NCBI GenBank assembly: GCA_965205845.1
Contig: CBDBIG010000003.1
Location: 310,001 to 374,000, forward strand
Direction of reading: 5' to 3'
From: CBDBIG01 sp965205845 [NCBI: bacterium]
GTDB taxonomy: Bacteria > SAR324
DNA length: 64,000 bases
Made by a program: the position numbers and the translations under genes. The notes under the pieces are model-generated. The model was not told the DNA's origin. It was given only the letters and a program-made list of their open reading frames with translations, and did no database searches. This document shows positions 9,492 through 18,369 of the stretch, one piece after another (positions within the stretch are counted from its first letter, which is position 1; every line of letters starts with the position of its first letter).

Positions 9492-10304
9492 ATGGCTGCA
9501 GATCTTCTTCGGCGTATTTTGGATGCCAAGTACCAAGAAATTGACCGCCTAAAAACCATCACCCCTTTTGCCGCCTTGCGAGATCAAGTGGCGGATCAAC
9601 CCCCCACACGCAACCTTACCCTAGCACTCAAAGGGGATAGTCCACGCGGAAAATCGGGAATCGTGCCGATTTTGGCGGAAATCAAACGCAAGTCACCCTC
9701 CAAAGGGTTTTTCCCGTGGACACGCAACCCCCAAGCCCAAGCCCAATGTTATGCCAAGGGGGGTGCTGCCGCTATTTCGGTGGTGACCGATCCCGCCTTT
9801 TTTGCAGGCGACACTACCTGGCTGACCCAAGTCAAGCAGGTAGTTAGCCTACCGATATTGCAAAAGGACTTTTTCATTGAACCTTACCAAATATGGCGCG
9901 CACGGGCTTTGGGGGCAGACGCCTGCTTGCTTATTGCAGCTGCCACCCCTGGGCAACAACTCACCGACTTGGTAGGTATTGCCCTGCAGGTGGGCTTGCA
10001 CCCTTTGGTCGAGGTTGTCGACGAAGAAGAACACGCCCAAGCCACCCAAGCAGGTGCGCTGCTTATTGGGGTAAACAACCGCAATTTACGGACCTTTGAG
10101 GTCGACGAAACACGCACGCTTCGCCTAATAAAATGTTATCACGAGCACCAAGTGTGTATCGCAGAATCGGGCATTCATCAAGCAGAGCAAATTCAAACCC
10201 TACGCCAAGCGGGAGTCGCTGCCTTTTTAATTGGTGAAGCATTGATGAAAGCGCAAAACCCCACCACTTTTTTACGCAACCTGCAAACCGTCTCCAAGGC
10301 TTAA
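9492..10304 (+). CDS. trpC: Indole-3-glycerol phosphate synthase
   Basis: The 270-aa single-domain TIM-barrel enzyme closes the indole ring in tryptophan synthesis. The signature LAEIKRKSPSKG (about 57-68) holds the catalytic Lys of strand 1; LPILQKDFFIEPYQIW and GVNNRNLRTFEVD are the usual later active-site strands, and AESGI lies near the C-terminus. No TrpF domain is fused, as the length also shows. It follows trpD on the same strand. Downstream it is convergent with an outer-membrane protein gene across 128 bp, in which I see no clear terminator. Confidence 0.96.
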   Translation: MAADLLRRILDAKYQEIDRLKTITPFAALRDQVADQPPTRNLTLALKGDSPRGKSGIVPILAEIKRKSPSKGFFPWTRNPQAQAQCYAKGGAAAISVVTDPAFFAGDTTWLTQVKQVVSLPILQKDFFIEPYQIWRARALGADACLLIAAATPGQQLTDLVGIALQVGLHPLVEVVDEEEHAQATQAGALLIGVNNRNLRTFEVDETRTLRLIKCYHEHQVCIAESGIHQAEQIQTLRQAGVAAFLIGEALMKAQNPTTFLRNLQTVSKA

Positions 10305-10432
10305 AAGCCCGGCCCGCCTTCCCCACCACCACGAGCGACCATCATCGCTTCTCCACGGGCTGATTTTGCCTGATATTTAGATCTGCAGACAATTTGGTAA
10401 AAGCGCAAAGCATGGGTTTCACAGAAGGGTTT

Positions 10433-11641
10433 TTAAAAAACGCTTTTGATAAAAAAGCCATAGATCTGTGTTTTATCCACGCTAGAATCGGTGTTGGCGA
10501 ATGTTGTTTTTGCTTCGCGACTGCCAATTTCCACACCCCATGAACCACCGGTACCCTTTTTTTCGAAACCTGTAATGATCGAGGTAACCTCAAAACCTTG
10601 CACGAGACCCACAAGGTCCGCCCCAGAGAGCGACGATGGAATAGCGTATTTTGTATCCTCACTTACCAGCAACGCGTGCACAGAGTATTTTCCACCTAGA
10701 CGTATTCCCAATGCCATGTCATCTTTGGTGGCGGTTCCAATGCCCTCACGGGGCGAATTGGCCATAGGGGTGCCTAACGCCGTCACCTTGGGAAGGGTGG
10801 TGCTGGTTAATTCTAAGCCAAGGTAAATCGCCCCCAGTCGCATATACAGTTCGACCACGCCAGCATTGGATTCAGTTTCTACTCCAAGGTCTATTTCTCC
10901 TGCGCCATTGTCTAAACCTTCACCTTCAGCCAATTGCGTGCGGAAACCCAGCCCAAAACTAGGGCGGGTATAACTTAAATAAAACAAAGTACTGCTTTGG
11001 GTTTGAACGTCAAAAATCTTGCCTGAGGCGTCGGCATTACAAGCGGGTTCACAACTGCTTGAAAGGGCGAAGCCTAGGTTTAGATTGCCAAGGTTAAACT
11101 TAAAATCAATAGCCCCTTGATCGAGCAGGGTATATTGCGCATAGCCATCGGGTGAGATGAGATTTTCAACGGGCTGCACCGCCGCAAAACCCGTGTTGTC
11201 AAGGTCTGGCAAGCGCCCGATGCTAATGGAAAAAGTTTGATTAGGCATCCAGCGCATGCGCACACGCCCACTTTCGATCTGCCCAGTGTTGAAAGTGCCC
11301 GTGCTGTCTTGACCGCCTCGGACAAAGGAGCCGCCTTGCGTACCAAGAAGGTGCAAACTGAAGTAATAATTCAAAACATCTCTTTTGCCCGTCAAAACCA
11401 GATCTGCATCAATGACGGTATAAGTGTTTTCTAATTCAGATACACCGGAGGCAGCGCCTATTTCTTCGGTATATTGACCAAAAGAGGCAGAGGCCGTTCC
11501 CGAAAATTTGGGCAATGCACGCATCATTGCGTTTAGTTTTTGCAAAGAGGCCAGGCCGCCCTCTTGGCCCCATGCCATGTGCCACGGCAAAAAAGCCAGC
11601 AGTAAGCCAATACCCATCCAGCGCAATGTTTTCTCGACCAC
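10433..11641 (-). CDS. Outer-membrane beta-barrel-like protein, paralogue A
   Basis: The 402-aa protein has a signal peptide (hydrophobic residues about 8-20, cleavage near AWGQ) and then a strand-rich body ending in a terminal Phe (GFFIKSVF), the usual signal for outer-membrane barrel insertion. I do not recognise a named family. It is paralogous to the next upstream gene (11983-13239): both share PKFSG..ASFG near the mature N-terminus, RMRW/RVRW, IGRLP followed by TGFA..QP, LDQGAIDF/RDLGAIDL, and a close Cys pair in SSSCEPACNADASG. The Cys pair may form a disulfide. Role inferred: porin-like channel or surface protein. Confidence 0.7.
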   Translation of the reverse strand: MVEKTLRWMGIGLLLAFLPWHMAWGQEGGLASLQKLNAMMRALPKFSGTASASFGQYTEEIGAASGVSELENTYTVIDADLVLTGKRDVLNYYFSLHLLGTQGGSFVRGGQDSTGTFNTGQIESGRVRMRWMPNQTFSISIGRLPDLDNTGFAAVQPVENLISPDGYAQYTLLDQGAIDFKFNLGNLNLGFALSSSCEPACNADASGKIFDVQTQSSTLFYLSYTRPSFGLGFRTQLAEGEGLDNGAGEIDLGVETESNAGVVELYMRLGAIYLGLELTSTTLPKVTALGTPMANSPREGIGTATKDDMALGIRLGGKYSVHALLVSEDTKYAIPSSLSGADLVGLVQGFEVTSIITGFEKKGTGGSWGVEIGSREAKTTFANTDSSVDKTQIYGFFIKSVF

Positions 11642-11778
11642 TCAATTTCTCCTCATCACCCCGTTAACGGATTCTTCTCAAAGGCCATCAATTACGAAAT
11701 CGATTACGCCAAAATCTTTGGTCCATTATTAAATATCTTACCTGTGGTAAGGGCCTCACAAACACCATTCATCTCCTT

Positions 11779-11946
11779 GCACCACCATGCCCCATTTGCC
11801 AATAAGTATCTTGCTTTCAACGGCTTTTACGCACGCACCACCATGCCCCATTTGCCAATAAGTATCTTGCTTTCAACGGCTTTTACGCACGCACCACCAT
11901 GCCCCATTTGCCAATAAGTATCTTGCTTTCAACGGCTTTTACGCAT
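11779..11946 (-). repeat. 56-bp tandem repeat, 3 copies, between the paralogous outer-membrane genes
   Basis: Three almost identical units start at 11779, 11835 and 11891. They lie between the stop of paralogue B and the start of paralogue A, so they are in the 5' region of A. The unit shows no resemblance to either coding sequence that I can see. There are no spacers, so it is not CRISPR. The remainder of 11642-11982 holds no supportable gene. Confidence 0.95.
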
Positions 11947-11982
11947 GCACTCGCAGAACACACCCGCACCCTTAAAAGGTGT

Positions 11983-13239
11983 CTACAAGGAGACGGCAAG
12001 AACCAGACGTGCGGCAGACCACTCAATCAGCGGTTCCTTCAACCCAGCCAGAGAGTATGGCGTGATTGATTTGATGGTATACTCAAAGCCATAGGAAACG
12101 TTGTTTCGCTTTCTTAGCAGACCAATATTCGTAAAAGAAACCTCTTCTTGTTTAATGCTCGTACCGGTGTTGGTCTCTTCATTGACCTGTTGAAAATAAA
12201 CCTCCGTATTAGGAAAACGAAATTTTAGCGCTATGGCAAGGTCTGTTTTTTCCGGGATAATGGTGTCGCGGTCAAGGCTTGTGCTCCCTGCAACGAGTGC
12301 CGCTGACGCCGAGTTGGCACCTATGCTAATCACCCGCGAAAGCTTTGTTTGGGTTGACTCCACCCCTATGTAAAAACCACCAAAATTAACGGCAAACTCC
12401 CCCACATTACCAGAAGCCTCGGTTTCAACATCGTTATCATCCGCCGCGGAAACCCCACCTACCCGCGAACCCCGCGCAAAAGCAAAAACATCGCGATACC
12501 CTATTTTCCAACGCCTACCTACATAGCTAAAATAGGATAGAATGCTTTGTTGGCTGCCAACAGCAAATGTTCGCCCACGGGCAGTACGGTCGCAGCGAAG
12601 TGAACACCCACTGCTCACACTCATGCCAACGATCAAGCCAATGGGCAGTTGAAAGCGCAGGTCAATCGCCCCTAAATCACGAGGTGTCAACTGGTTTACG
12701 CCATCGCTGCGCACCGGCGCATAGCCTGGTTGAATGTCAGCAAAACCCGTACCTTCAATGCCTGGCAAGCGACCTATGTCCACAAGTAAAAAATCGGTGG
12801 CGCGCCAACGTACCCGCACCTGCGCGGTTTGCACCCCACCCGTTTGAAACACATCGTTTCTCAATACGTCATTTCTGCCACCCTCGGTGAGGGCAACATC
12901 CTGCTCGCCATTGCGGTTGCCCACCCCATATTGTGCACCGCGCACACGAAAGCGAAAATAATACGCGAAATCGCGTCCGCCCGTAAGTGCCACGCTTGAT
13001 TGGACGGCGGTAAAGTAAGAATTCTCGCTTACAGGGCCCTTCGAGCCCACAGGCACTGCCTTAAGCGAGATGTCTCCAAAAGAGGCATCAACATCTCCGC
13101 TAAACTTGGGATATTTGTTTAAATCCTGGATCACTCCTGATGATGCAAGCGCGCTGGCGGCTTGCCCCCAAGCGTTGCTGCCCCATGCAAAGCATAAAAC
13201 GAGCAAGGTGGTATTCAATAAGAAGCGTATCATACTCAA
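11983..13239 (-). CDS. Outer-membrane beta-barrel-like protein, paralogue B
   Basis: The 418-aa paralogue of the downstream gene has a signal peptide (LLNTTLLVLCFAWGS, cleavage near AWGQA) and the same landmarks: PKFSGDVDASFG, VRVRW, IGRLP..GTGFADIQPG, LGAIDLRF and the close Cys pair in SSGCSLRCDRTARG. Where paralogue A ends with YGFFIKSVF, this one has YGFEYTIKSI and then continues for about 27 residues (to LVLAVSL). It therefore lacks the normal C-terminal aromatic residue next to the last predicted strand. That suggests loss of the original stop or a small indel, and possibly impaired assembly. Function is unknown. Confidence 0.68.
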   Translation of the reverse strand: MSMIRFLLNTTLLVLCFAWGSNAWGQAASALASSGVIQDLNKYPKFSGDVDASFGDISLKAVPVGSKGPVSENSYFTAVQSSVALTGGRDFAYYFRFRVRGAQYGVGNRNGEQDVALTEGGRNDVLRNDVFQTGGVQTAQVRVRWRATDFLLVDIGRLPGIEGTGFADIQPGYAPVRSDGVNQLTPRDLGAIDLRFQLPIGLIVGMSVSSGCSLRCDRTARGRTFAVGSQQSILSYFSYVGRRWKIGYRDVFAFARGSRVGGVSAADDNDVETEASGNVGEFAVNFGGFYIGVESTQTKLSRVISIGANSASAALVAGSTSLDRDTIIPEKTDLAIALKFRFPNTEVYFQQVNEETNTGTSIKQEEVSFTNIGLLRKRNNVSYGFEYTIKSITPYSLAGLKEPLIEWSAARLVLAVSL

Positions 13240-13515
13240 AACAGCAACAAAGCAGTACTAAAACGGGTGCGCCAGAAAAAATCAGCAAGCTTGCGGCCAA
13301 TTTTACACCGTAAACCAAAGCAAACGGCCCAATGCTCTACGCAGAAAAACTCCCCAAGCACACCAATTTGGCCAAATCAACACACACACCCGTAGACCCT
13401 ACTATTCCCTATTGGGAATCGGCAAGTGTTTTTTGTTGCTTTTGCCACCCCACTGCACTTTGCATCCAAACACTTTGTGAACACTTTGGTTAATGAGGTA
13501 TGCGAACGAGTCTTT

Positions 13516-14457
13516 TTACCATTTATGGGTGATCTTCACACGGCCTTCCCATTGATTGAGCCATGTGTTGCGTGCATTGGCTAACGCATGTGCATGTTTT
13601 TGCCGTGCCTTTTGCAATGCGCCATGTGTTGCGTTGACGTAAATGCCTGTTCCCAGTAACACAAGCAAACTGGCACCCCCATGCGTTGGCTTACGTTGGT
13701 GGTGGGCAATGCCCAAGCCAATTAAGCCCAAACTTAGCAGCAAGCTCCACCATCCTTCCTGGGTTTCCCCTTGGTAAAAAAAGCCCCCTCCAGGAAATGC
13801 ACTGCCCCATGCTTGCACCTGATTTTGTGTATGCTTTGGGTAAGGAGCACCCAATGTGGGAGGCAAAAAGGGGATAGGTTTGGCGCTATGTCGAGCCCAG
13901 TGGGTTAAACTTTGCGTTGCGCGTGCTATTTTACCTTGGGCAATTTGTGCGCTGGCGAGCAACGCCCATGCTTTTTGCAGGTGGGGACCCTTGGGATATT
14001 GATCCAAAAAAGCATATGCCAGGCGTTCGGTGATCCGATGGCGCTTTGCTGCTTGGTAAAGGATGATTTGCTGTATTTTTGCCCTTGGAATTTGGGGGTG
14101 CTGCGGGGCTTGAATCATAAAGCGCAGCAGTTCCGACTCGGCGCGGTGTAAATCGTTTGACTGCATTAAAAAATCAATCCAACCAAACAAACCTTTGCTA
14201 GCCCTATCAAGCGCTACCTGCTGGGTTGCCGGGCCTGTGTTTTGGCCCCAAGGTACCGCCGCCTGTAAACCAAAGGATGGCGGTGCTGCGTTCGCTTTTT
14301 GGGTGGGTGTCTGGGGCTGGGCAAAACCCGTGCCCCACCACCATGTAAACAGTAAACACACCGCCAGTCCCATGCTAAAATTTGGCCGACCACAGCGGAG
14401 CCGCGCATGTTTTGAGCGAAGAGTGCTGTGAGGAGGTCTGCTGTGAAATAACCGCAT
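13516..14457 (-). CDS. Exported TPR-like protein with C-terminal membrane segments
   Basis: The 313-aa product has a long basic N-terminus, then a hydrophobic signal segment (MGLAVCLLFTWWWGTGFA, from Met29, which is also a possible start). The middle is helical and TPR-like (SNDLHRAESELLRFMIQAP, AKRHRITERLAYAFLDQYP). The C-terminal part has FPGGGFFYQGETQEGWW followed by hydrophobic segments, which resembles proteins of the PGxGQxYxGxxxxG type found with TPR domains in several Gram-negative groups. No precise family or function is recognised. It lies upstream of the outer-membrane paralogue pair on the same strand, 276 bp away. Confidence 0.6.
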   Translation of the reverse strand: MRLFHSRPPHSTLRSKHARLRCGRPNFSMGLAVCLLFTWWWGTGFAQPQTPTQKANAAPPSFGLQAAVPWGQNTGPATQQVALDRASKGLFGWIDFLMQSNDLHRAESELLRFMIQAPQHPQIPRAKIQQIILYQAAKRHRITERLAYAFLDQYPKGPHLQKAWALLASAQIAQGKIARATQSLTHWARHSAKPIPFLPPTLGAPYPKHTQNQVQAWGSAFPGGGFFYQGETQEGWWSLLLSLGLIGLGIAHHQRKPTHGGASLLVLLGTGIYVNATHGALQKARQKHAHALANARNTWLNQWEGRVKITHKW

Positions 14458-14559
14458 TTTTTTAGAGTACCGTCGGTTACTAACGAGATAGCATGCGCTA
14501 TGAAGTGAAGGCGACCTTAGCCTTCCATTTGGTTCAACAGCGTACGAGGCTCCTCGCTT

Positions 14560-15276
14560 TTAGCGGGTGCCGTCTATTTCGAGGGGTTTAATTAGGGTGT
14601 CATCCAAGCGTTGTGCGTGGTGCTCGTCTTGCGGGGCTGCATCATCCTCCCCAACTTCCTCGTTGTCATCCAAGCGTTGTGCGTGGTGCTCGTCTTGCGG
14701 GGCTGCATCATCCTCCCCAACTTCCTCGTGACTAAAGAGCCCATCTTGGGGCAGTTCTGGGATATCTAAAGCCTCAAGGGTGGGGAGTTCTTTTAAGGTG
14801 CTAATGCCAAACAGGCTAAAAAATTTACCTGCCACCCCGTATAGCAAAGGGCGTCCGGGGCCTTCATCGCGCCCTGTGATGCGTACCAGGCGTTTTTCTA
14901 ACAAGCCACGCAAACCGTTTGAAGAATCGACTCCACGTAAATGCTCTACTTCTGCGCGGCTGACGGGCTGACGGTAGGCAATGATGGATAAAATTTCCAA
15001 CGCCGCAGGGGAAAGTTTGGTGGGTTTGTAACGGCTCAGCTGGCTTAGCCATGGTTTAAACATGGGCAGTGTGCGCATTTGGTAGGCTTCGCCCACTTTG
15101 GCAATATGAAACGCGTGCTCGGCCGTGCTGTATTGTTGGTTTAGGGTTTTAACCATGGAAGCAATACGTAAAGTACCATGCGGTTTAAGCAGGCGGTTTA
15201 ATGCATGGCTCGAAACAGGGTCGGCGCTGGAAAACAAAACCGCCTCCAAGACCCTCTTTGCATCGTTGTCTTCCAT
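14560..15276 (-). CDS. scpB: Segregation and condensation protein B
   Basis: The 238-aa kleisin-associated subunit of the SMC-ScpAB condensin contains two winged-helix domains. Recognisable are EAVLFSSADPVS at the start, LSPAALEILSIIAYRQPVSRAEVEHLRGVDS in the centre and the RDEGPGRPLLYG turn. The family usually ends soon after; here an acidic tail follows in which a 22-residue unit (EVGEDDAAPQDEHHAQRLDD plus two residues) occurs twice because of a 66-bp in-frame duplication. scpA is not adjacent. An FxsA-family gene lies 132 bp upstream on the same strand. Confidence 0.92.
   Translation of the reverse strand: MEDNDAKRVLEAVLFSSADPVSSHALNRLLKPHGTLRIASMVKTLNQQYSTAEHAFHIAKVGEAYQMRTLPMFKPWLSQLSRYKPTKLSPAALEILSIIAYRQPVSRAEVEHLRGVDSSNGLRGLLEKRLVRITGRDEGPGRPLLYGVAGKFFSLFGISTLKELPTLEALDIPELPQDGLFSHEEVGEDDAAPQDEHHAQRLDDNEEVGEDDAAPQDEHHAQRLDDTLIKPLEIDGTR
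14599..14730 (-). repeat. 66-bp in-frame direct repeat inside scpB
   Basis: Two copies begin near 14599 and 14665. The unit is 22 codons long, so the frame is kept and the acidic C-terminal tail is simply lengthened. The copies look identical over almost their whole length, which points to a recent duplication. Confidence 0.95.
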
Positions 15277-15408
15277 AGACGTTTGCTTGTAATGGTTTTT
15301 TAGGCAATGATATAAAAACGGTGCACAGACACTGTGACAGTGGCCTAGGTGGTGGTCTCCGCACCCTTAAAATTGGGATAACGGGCTCGGCGGCGGGATA
15401 AAAAGCGC

Positions 15409-15858
15409 TCAAAAAATCCAGGTACGCAAGATGCTCGCAAGTCTGCTGCGGATCCAAGCAAAAAGCAATGCCATCCCCAGACAATCGGTGATGATCCCAG
15501 GGGCCACCAACAACCACCCCCCCAATACCATCAAGCAAGCTTCCATTCCTTCAAGGGTAGGCATGCGGTTGTTATGCCAGTCTGAATGGATGCTGGTCCA
15601 CAAGGTCAGGCTCTCACGCCGTGCCACCCAAAACCCTGCTAGCGCCGTAATGCTGCAAAGCACCACCAAAAACGCGGCTTCAAGGCGCAACCTAATCACC
15701 AGCATTACCTCCAACCATGGGAGGATAAAAAGTGCCGCAATGCCCCACTTCAATCTCGTCACCCACTCCCATCGCCAGTGTTTGTAGGCAGCGGGCCCTA
15801 GCACAAGCAAAACGTACACCCACAAGGGGCTTCGCCACCACCACGCCCTACCTTCCAA
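15409..15858 (-). CDS. fxsA: FxsA family inner-membrane protein
   Basis: The membrane protein carries the FxsA family landmarks LFILPWLEVMLVI, TALAGFWVARRE, and GGWLLVAPGIITDCLGMALLF near the C-terminus. FxsA is known for relieving phage-exclusion effects in E. coli; its normal function is unclear. The frame is open back to 15945 inside lipA, but a start just past the lipA stop is more likely: TTG 15858 gives 149 aa, including one extra N-terminal membrane segment compared with standard FxsA, and a later GTG is also possible. It follows lipA almost without a gap, so the two are probably cotranscribed. Confidence 0.75.
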   Translation of the reverse strand: MEGRAWWWRSPLWVYVLLVLGPAAYKHWRWEWVTRLKWGIAALFILPWLEVMLVIRLRLEAAFLVVLCSITALAGFWVARRESLTLWTSIHSDWHNNRMPTLEGMEACLMVLGGWLLVAPGIITDCLGMALLFAWIRSRLASILRTWIF

Positions 15859-15862
15859 AACC

Positions 15863-16789
15863 TTACCTGCGCAATTGTTGTTCAATATAAAATTCTGCTG
15901 CACGGTAAGAACTACGCACCAACGGACCAGAGGCCGTATAGGCAAAACCCATCTTTAACCCCGCTTGCTCAAGGGATTTAAAGTATGCTGGGGCCAGGTA
16001 TTCTTGCACATTCAGCTTGCGCTGTGCGGGTTTAAGATACTGGCCAATGGTTAAAAACGAGACCCCGACCTTGCGTAGGTCTCCCATGGCTTCGAGGACC
16101 TCCTCCTCGCTTTCGCCCAGCCCTACCATGAGGGAGGATTTGGTTTTTATGGCGGGGGTATCGTGCTTTACTTGCTCAAGCAATTGCAAGGATTGCGTAT
16201 AGGTAGCCCTTGGATCGCGTACTTTGGGGGTCAGGCGGCGCACGGTTTCCAAGTTATGTGCAAAAACCGCAGGCTTGGCATCCACCACCACTTTGGCATG
16301 CTCAAAACGTCCTTGAAAATCCGGGGTAAGGACCTCGATGAGCAACTGTGGGTTGGCCAGTTGGGTACGGCGAATGGTTTCGGCCACATGATGGGCCCCT
16401 TGATCGGGAAGATCGTCGCGATTCACGGTGGTGAGTACCACATAATTCAGTTTCATCTGGCGAATGGTCTCGGCAATATTCACCGGTTCGGTGGTGTCTA
16501 AAGGTTCAGGGTTGCGTGCGGTCGTAACCGCACAAAAACGGCAACCACGTGTGCAGGCATCGCCCATGAGCATAAACGTGGCGGTTCCGCCCTGCCAGCA
16601 TTCGCCTATATTGGGGCAACGGGCTTCCTCGCACACGGTGTGCAAGCGCAAATTGCGTGCTTGGGACTGAATCCAGTGGTAGCGTTCGCCTGAAGGAATT
16701 TTAACCTTAAGCCAATTCGGTTTGCGAAGAGGGGGATTTTCCGTGGGTTGTGGTTCATTTTTTTCGATGGGGGGCATCACGGGTGGCAT
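15863..16789 (-). CDS. lipA: Lipoyl synthase
   Basis: The 308-aa radical-SAM enzyme inserts sulfur into octanoyl-lipoyl domains. The auxiliary cluster motif CEEARCPNIGEC lies at about 54-65, the radical-SAM cluster motif CTRGCRFC at about 79-86, and the C-terminal RSSY that ligates the auxiliary cluster is present. An N-terminal Pro/Glu-rich stretch of about 20 residues precedes the conserved RKPNWLKVKIP. ATG at 16789 is used here; ATG 16777 is also possible. lipB is not adjacent. The FxsA-family gene follows directly downstream. Confidence 0.97.
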   Translation of the reverse strand: MPPVMPPIEKNEPQPTENPPLRKPNWLKVKIPSGERYHWIQSQARNLRLHTVCEEARCPNIGECWQGGTATFMLMGDACTRGCRFCAVTTARNPEPLDTTEPVNIAETIRQMKLNYVVLTTVNRDDLPDQGAHHVAETIRRTQLANPQLLIEVLTPDFQGRFEHAKVVVDAKPAVFAHNLETVRRLTPKVRDPRATYTQSLQLLEQVKHDTPAIKTKSSLMVGLGESEEEVLEAMGDLRKVGVSFLTIGQYLKPAQRKLNVQEYLAPAYFKSLEQAGLKMGFAYTASGPLVRSSYRAAEFYIEQQLRR

Positions 16790-17168
16790 CCCTTTTTTGG
16801 TGTCCGTTTGGAATTATTTTTAGCGCAAACCGCCTTCATTGTGACAATTTTTCGATGGCAATGCCAGTGTTGCAAGAGCAATTTTTTAAAAATTTCTGCT
16901 GGAGCGAACGCTAGCGACAAAACATCAAGGGGTACGATCATACCATACTTTCGAAAATGGATGGCGTTACGCCAGCACGGTTTTTTATGGAAGTTTCAAG
17001 GGGTGCACTGCCATAAACTTACGGTCGGTATGGGGAATAGATGAGAGGCGCAACGGCTTGAAGGTGGTGGTTTTAAGCTGCGCACAAAGCATGTTGCTCA
17101 AACTTGTTGTAGACAACACTTGCATCCAAAAGCAAAATGGGGGAAGGTTTTGTGGATGGCGTTGAGAT
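16790..17168. other. Intergenic region between lipA and tRNA-Cys
   Basis: A 379-bp spacer between the lipA start and the tRNA. I find no recognisable protein fragment, no repeat array and no promoter with convincing spacing. It should hold the promoters for lipA and for the tRNA. Confidence 0.45.
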
Positions 17169-17240
17169 GGCGACGTAGCCAAGTGGTAAGGCAGAGGTTT
17201 GCAAAACCTTGTACCACCGGTTCGACTCCGGTCGTCGCCT
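17169..17240 (+). tRNA. tRNA-Cys (anticodon GCA)
   Basis: A 72-nt cloverleaf: acceptor stem GGCGACG (17169-17175) pairs with CGTCGCC (17233-17239), discriminator base T as expected for tRNA-Cys. The anticodon loop TTGCAAA places GCA at 17201-17203, and the T arm reads CCGGTTCGACTCCGG. CCA is not encoded and must be added post-transcriptionally. Confidence 0.97.
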
Positions 17241-17503
17241 TTTGCTGTTGCTTACTCAAAAAATAAGCACCCGTGGGTTTTGCCAGTGTGGGGTTCGCCA
17301 AATAGAGCCGGTGGTTTACCACGCATAGGACTGCTGGTGTTCGCTGGTGATGGTGCCCGCTTAGGCCAGCGTTGCTTGTTGCAGCTAAGAATTGCTATGT
17401 ACCAAGGTGCCTTTTGGGCGTGGTTTACGGCCAATCCGCCAAAAGGGTTGTTCATCAGCAATGCAGGTGAAGTCGACAAAAAGGGCAAGCGCAAAGTGGG
17501 TTG

Positions 17504-17587
17504 GCCTGGGTGGCGGAATTGGTAGACGCAAGGGACTTAAAATCCCTCGCTCGTAAGGGTGTGCGGGTTCGAGTCCCGCCCTAGGCA
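17504..17587 (+). tRNA. tRNA-Leu (anticodon TAA)
   Basis: An 84-nt class II tRNA with acceptor GCCTGGG/CCTAGGC (one G-U pair) and discriminator A. The anticodon stem AGGGA/TCCCT encloses CTTAAAA, giving TAA at 17538-17540. A long variable arm (TCGCTCGTAAGGGTGTG region) confirms leucine. CCA is not encoded. The 263 bp between the two tRNAs hold no supportable gene. Confidence 0.97.
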
Positions 17588-17656
17588 TGAGAATTTGACA
17601 AAAAATATTCGATTAAGCCATCGCAGGCTTTTATGAGCGGTATATAAATCCCAAAC

Positions 17657-18289
17657 ATGGTGCATATAATGATACGTATTTTAGGCAGAAAAAACTCGAT
17701 CAACGTCATGAAGGCCCTTTGGTGCGCCCGTGAGGTTGGAGCAGACTATGAGCGCCTGGACTATGGCGGTGCTTTTGGCAAAGTCGACGAGGCAGACTAT
17801 CTGGCCAAAAACCCCAATGGTCGCATCCCTACCATGGAAGATGGCGACATCACCTTGTGGGAATCCAACGTGATTGTACGCTACATGGCCGAAAAATATG
17901 GCTCAAATGGCATGTTCCCTGGCAGTGCAAAAGTGCGCTGGAATGCGGAAAAATGGATGGATTGGCAGCAAACCACCTTGAATGTGGCCATGAGCCCCGC
18001 ATTTTGGGGGCTGGTGCGGACCCCACCGGAAAAACGTGATCGACAATCCATTCAAAATTCGGTGGATGCGAGCAATCGGTGCTGGCTGTTGTTAGACAGG
18101 CACTTGGCCAAGACTCCCTACATTGTGGGTGATCAGTTGACCATGGCCGATATTCCAGTGGGTTGCGGGGTGTATCGCTGGTTTGCCATGGAGGTGGAAC
18201 GCCCAAAAATGCCCCATGTAAATGCTTGGTACCAGCGCTTACAGCAACGCCCTGCCTTTTGTGAGCATGTAATGCAACCCCTTACGTAA
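17657..18289 (+). CDS. Glutathione S-transferase family protein
   Basis: The 210-aa protein has the two-domain GST fold: an N-terminal thioredoxin-like domain (IRILGRKNSINVMKALWCARE, then NPNGRIPTMEDG with the cis-Pro, and WESNVIVRYMAEKYG with the glutathione gamma-glutamyl-binding Glu-Ser) and a helical C-terminal domain with the N-capping motif GDQLTMADI. Such enzymes conjugate or reduce electrophiles and peroxides with glutathione. ATG 17657 opens the frame, but ATG 17669 (MIRILG) fits the family better. The true substrate is unknown. It follows the tRNA-Leu gene by 70 bp. Confidence 0.9.
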   Translation: MVHIMIRILGRKNSINVMKALWCAREVGADYERLDYGGAFGKVDEADYLAKNPNGRIPTMEDGDITLWESNVIVRYMAEKYGSNGMFPGSAKVRWNAEKWMDWQQTTLNVAMSPAFWGLVRTPPEKRDRQSIQNSVDASNRCWLLLDRHLAKTPYIVGDQLTMADIPVGCGVYRWFAMEVERPKMPHVNAWYQRLQQRPAFCEHVMQPLT

Positions 18290-18369
18290 ACGCAATTGTT
18301 AACCCTATACAAACAATCCTCTTTGCCCTCAAACCATCACTTAAGAATGCGGTGAAGGGTTAAAAAAGG

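Noticed and set aside
16790-17168. Gene or pseudogene between lipA and tRNA-Cys
   Set aside because: Short frames exist on both strands but none shows a motif or consistent coding pattern.
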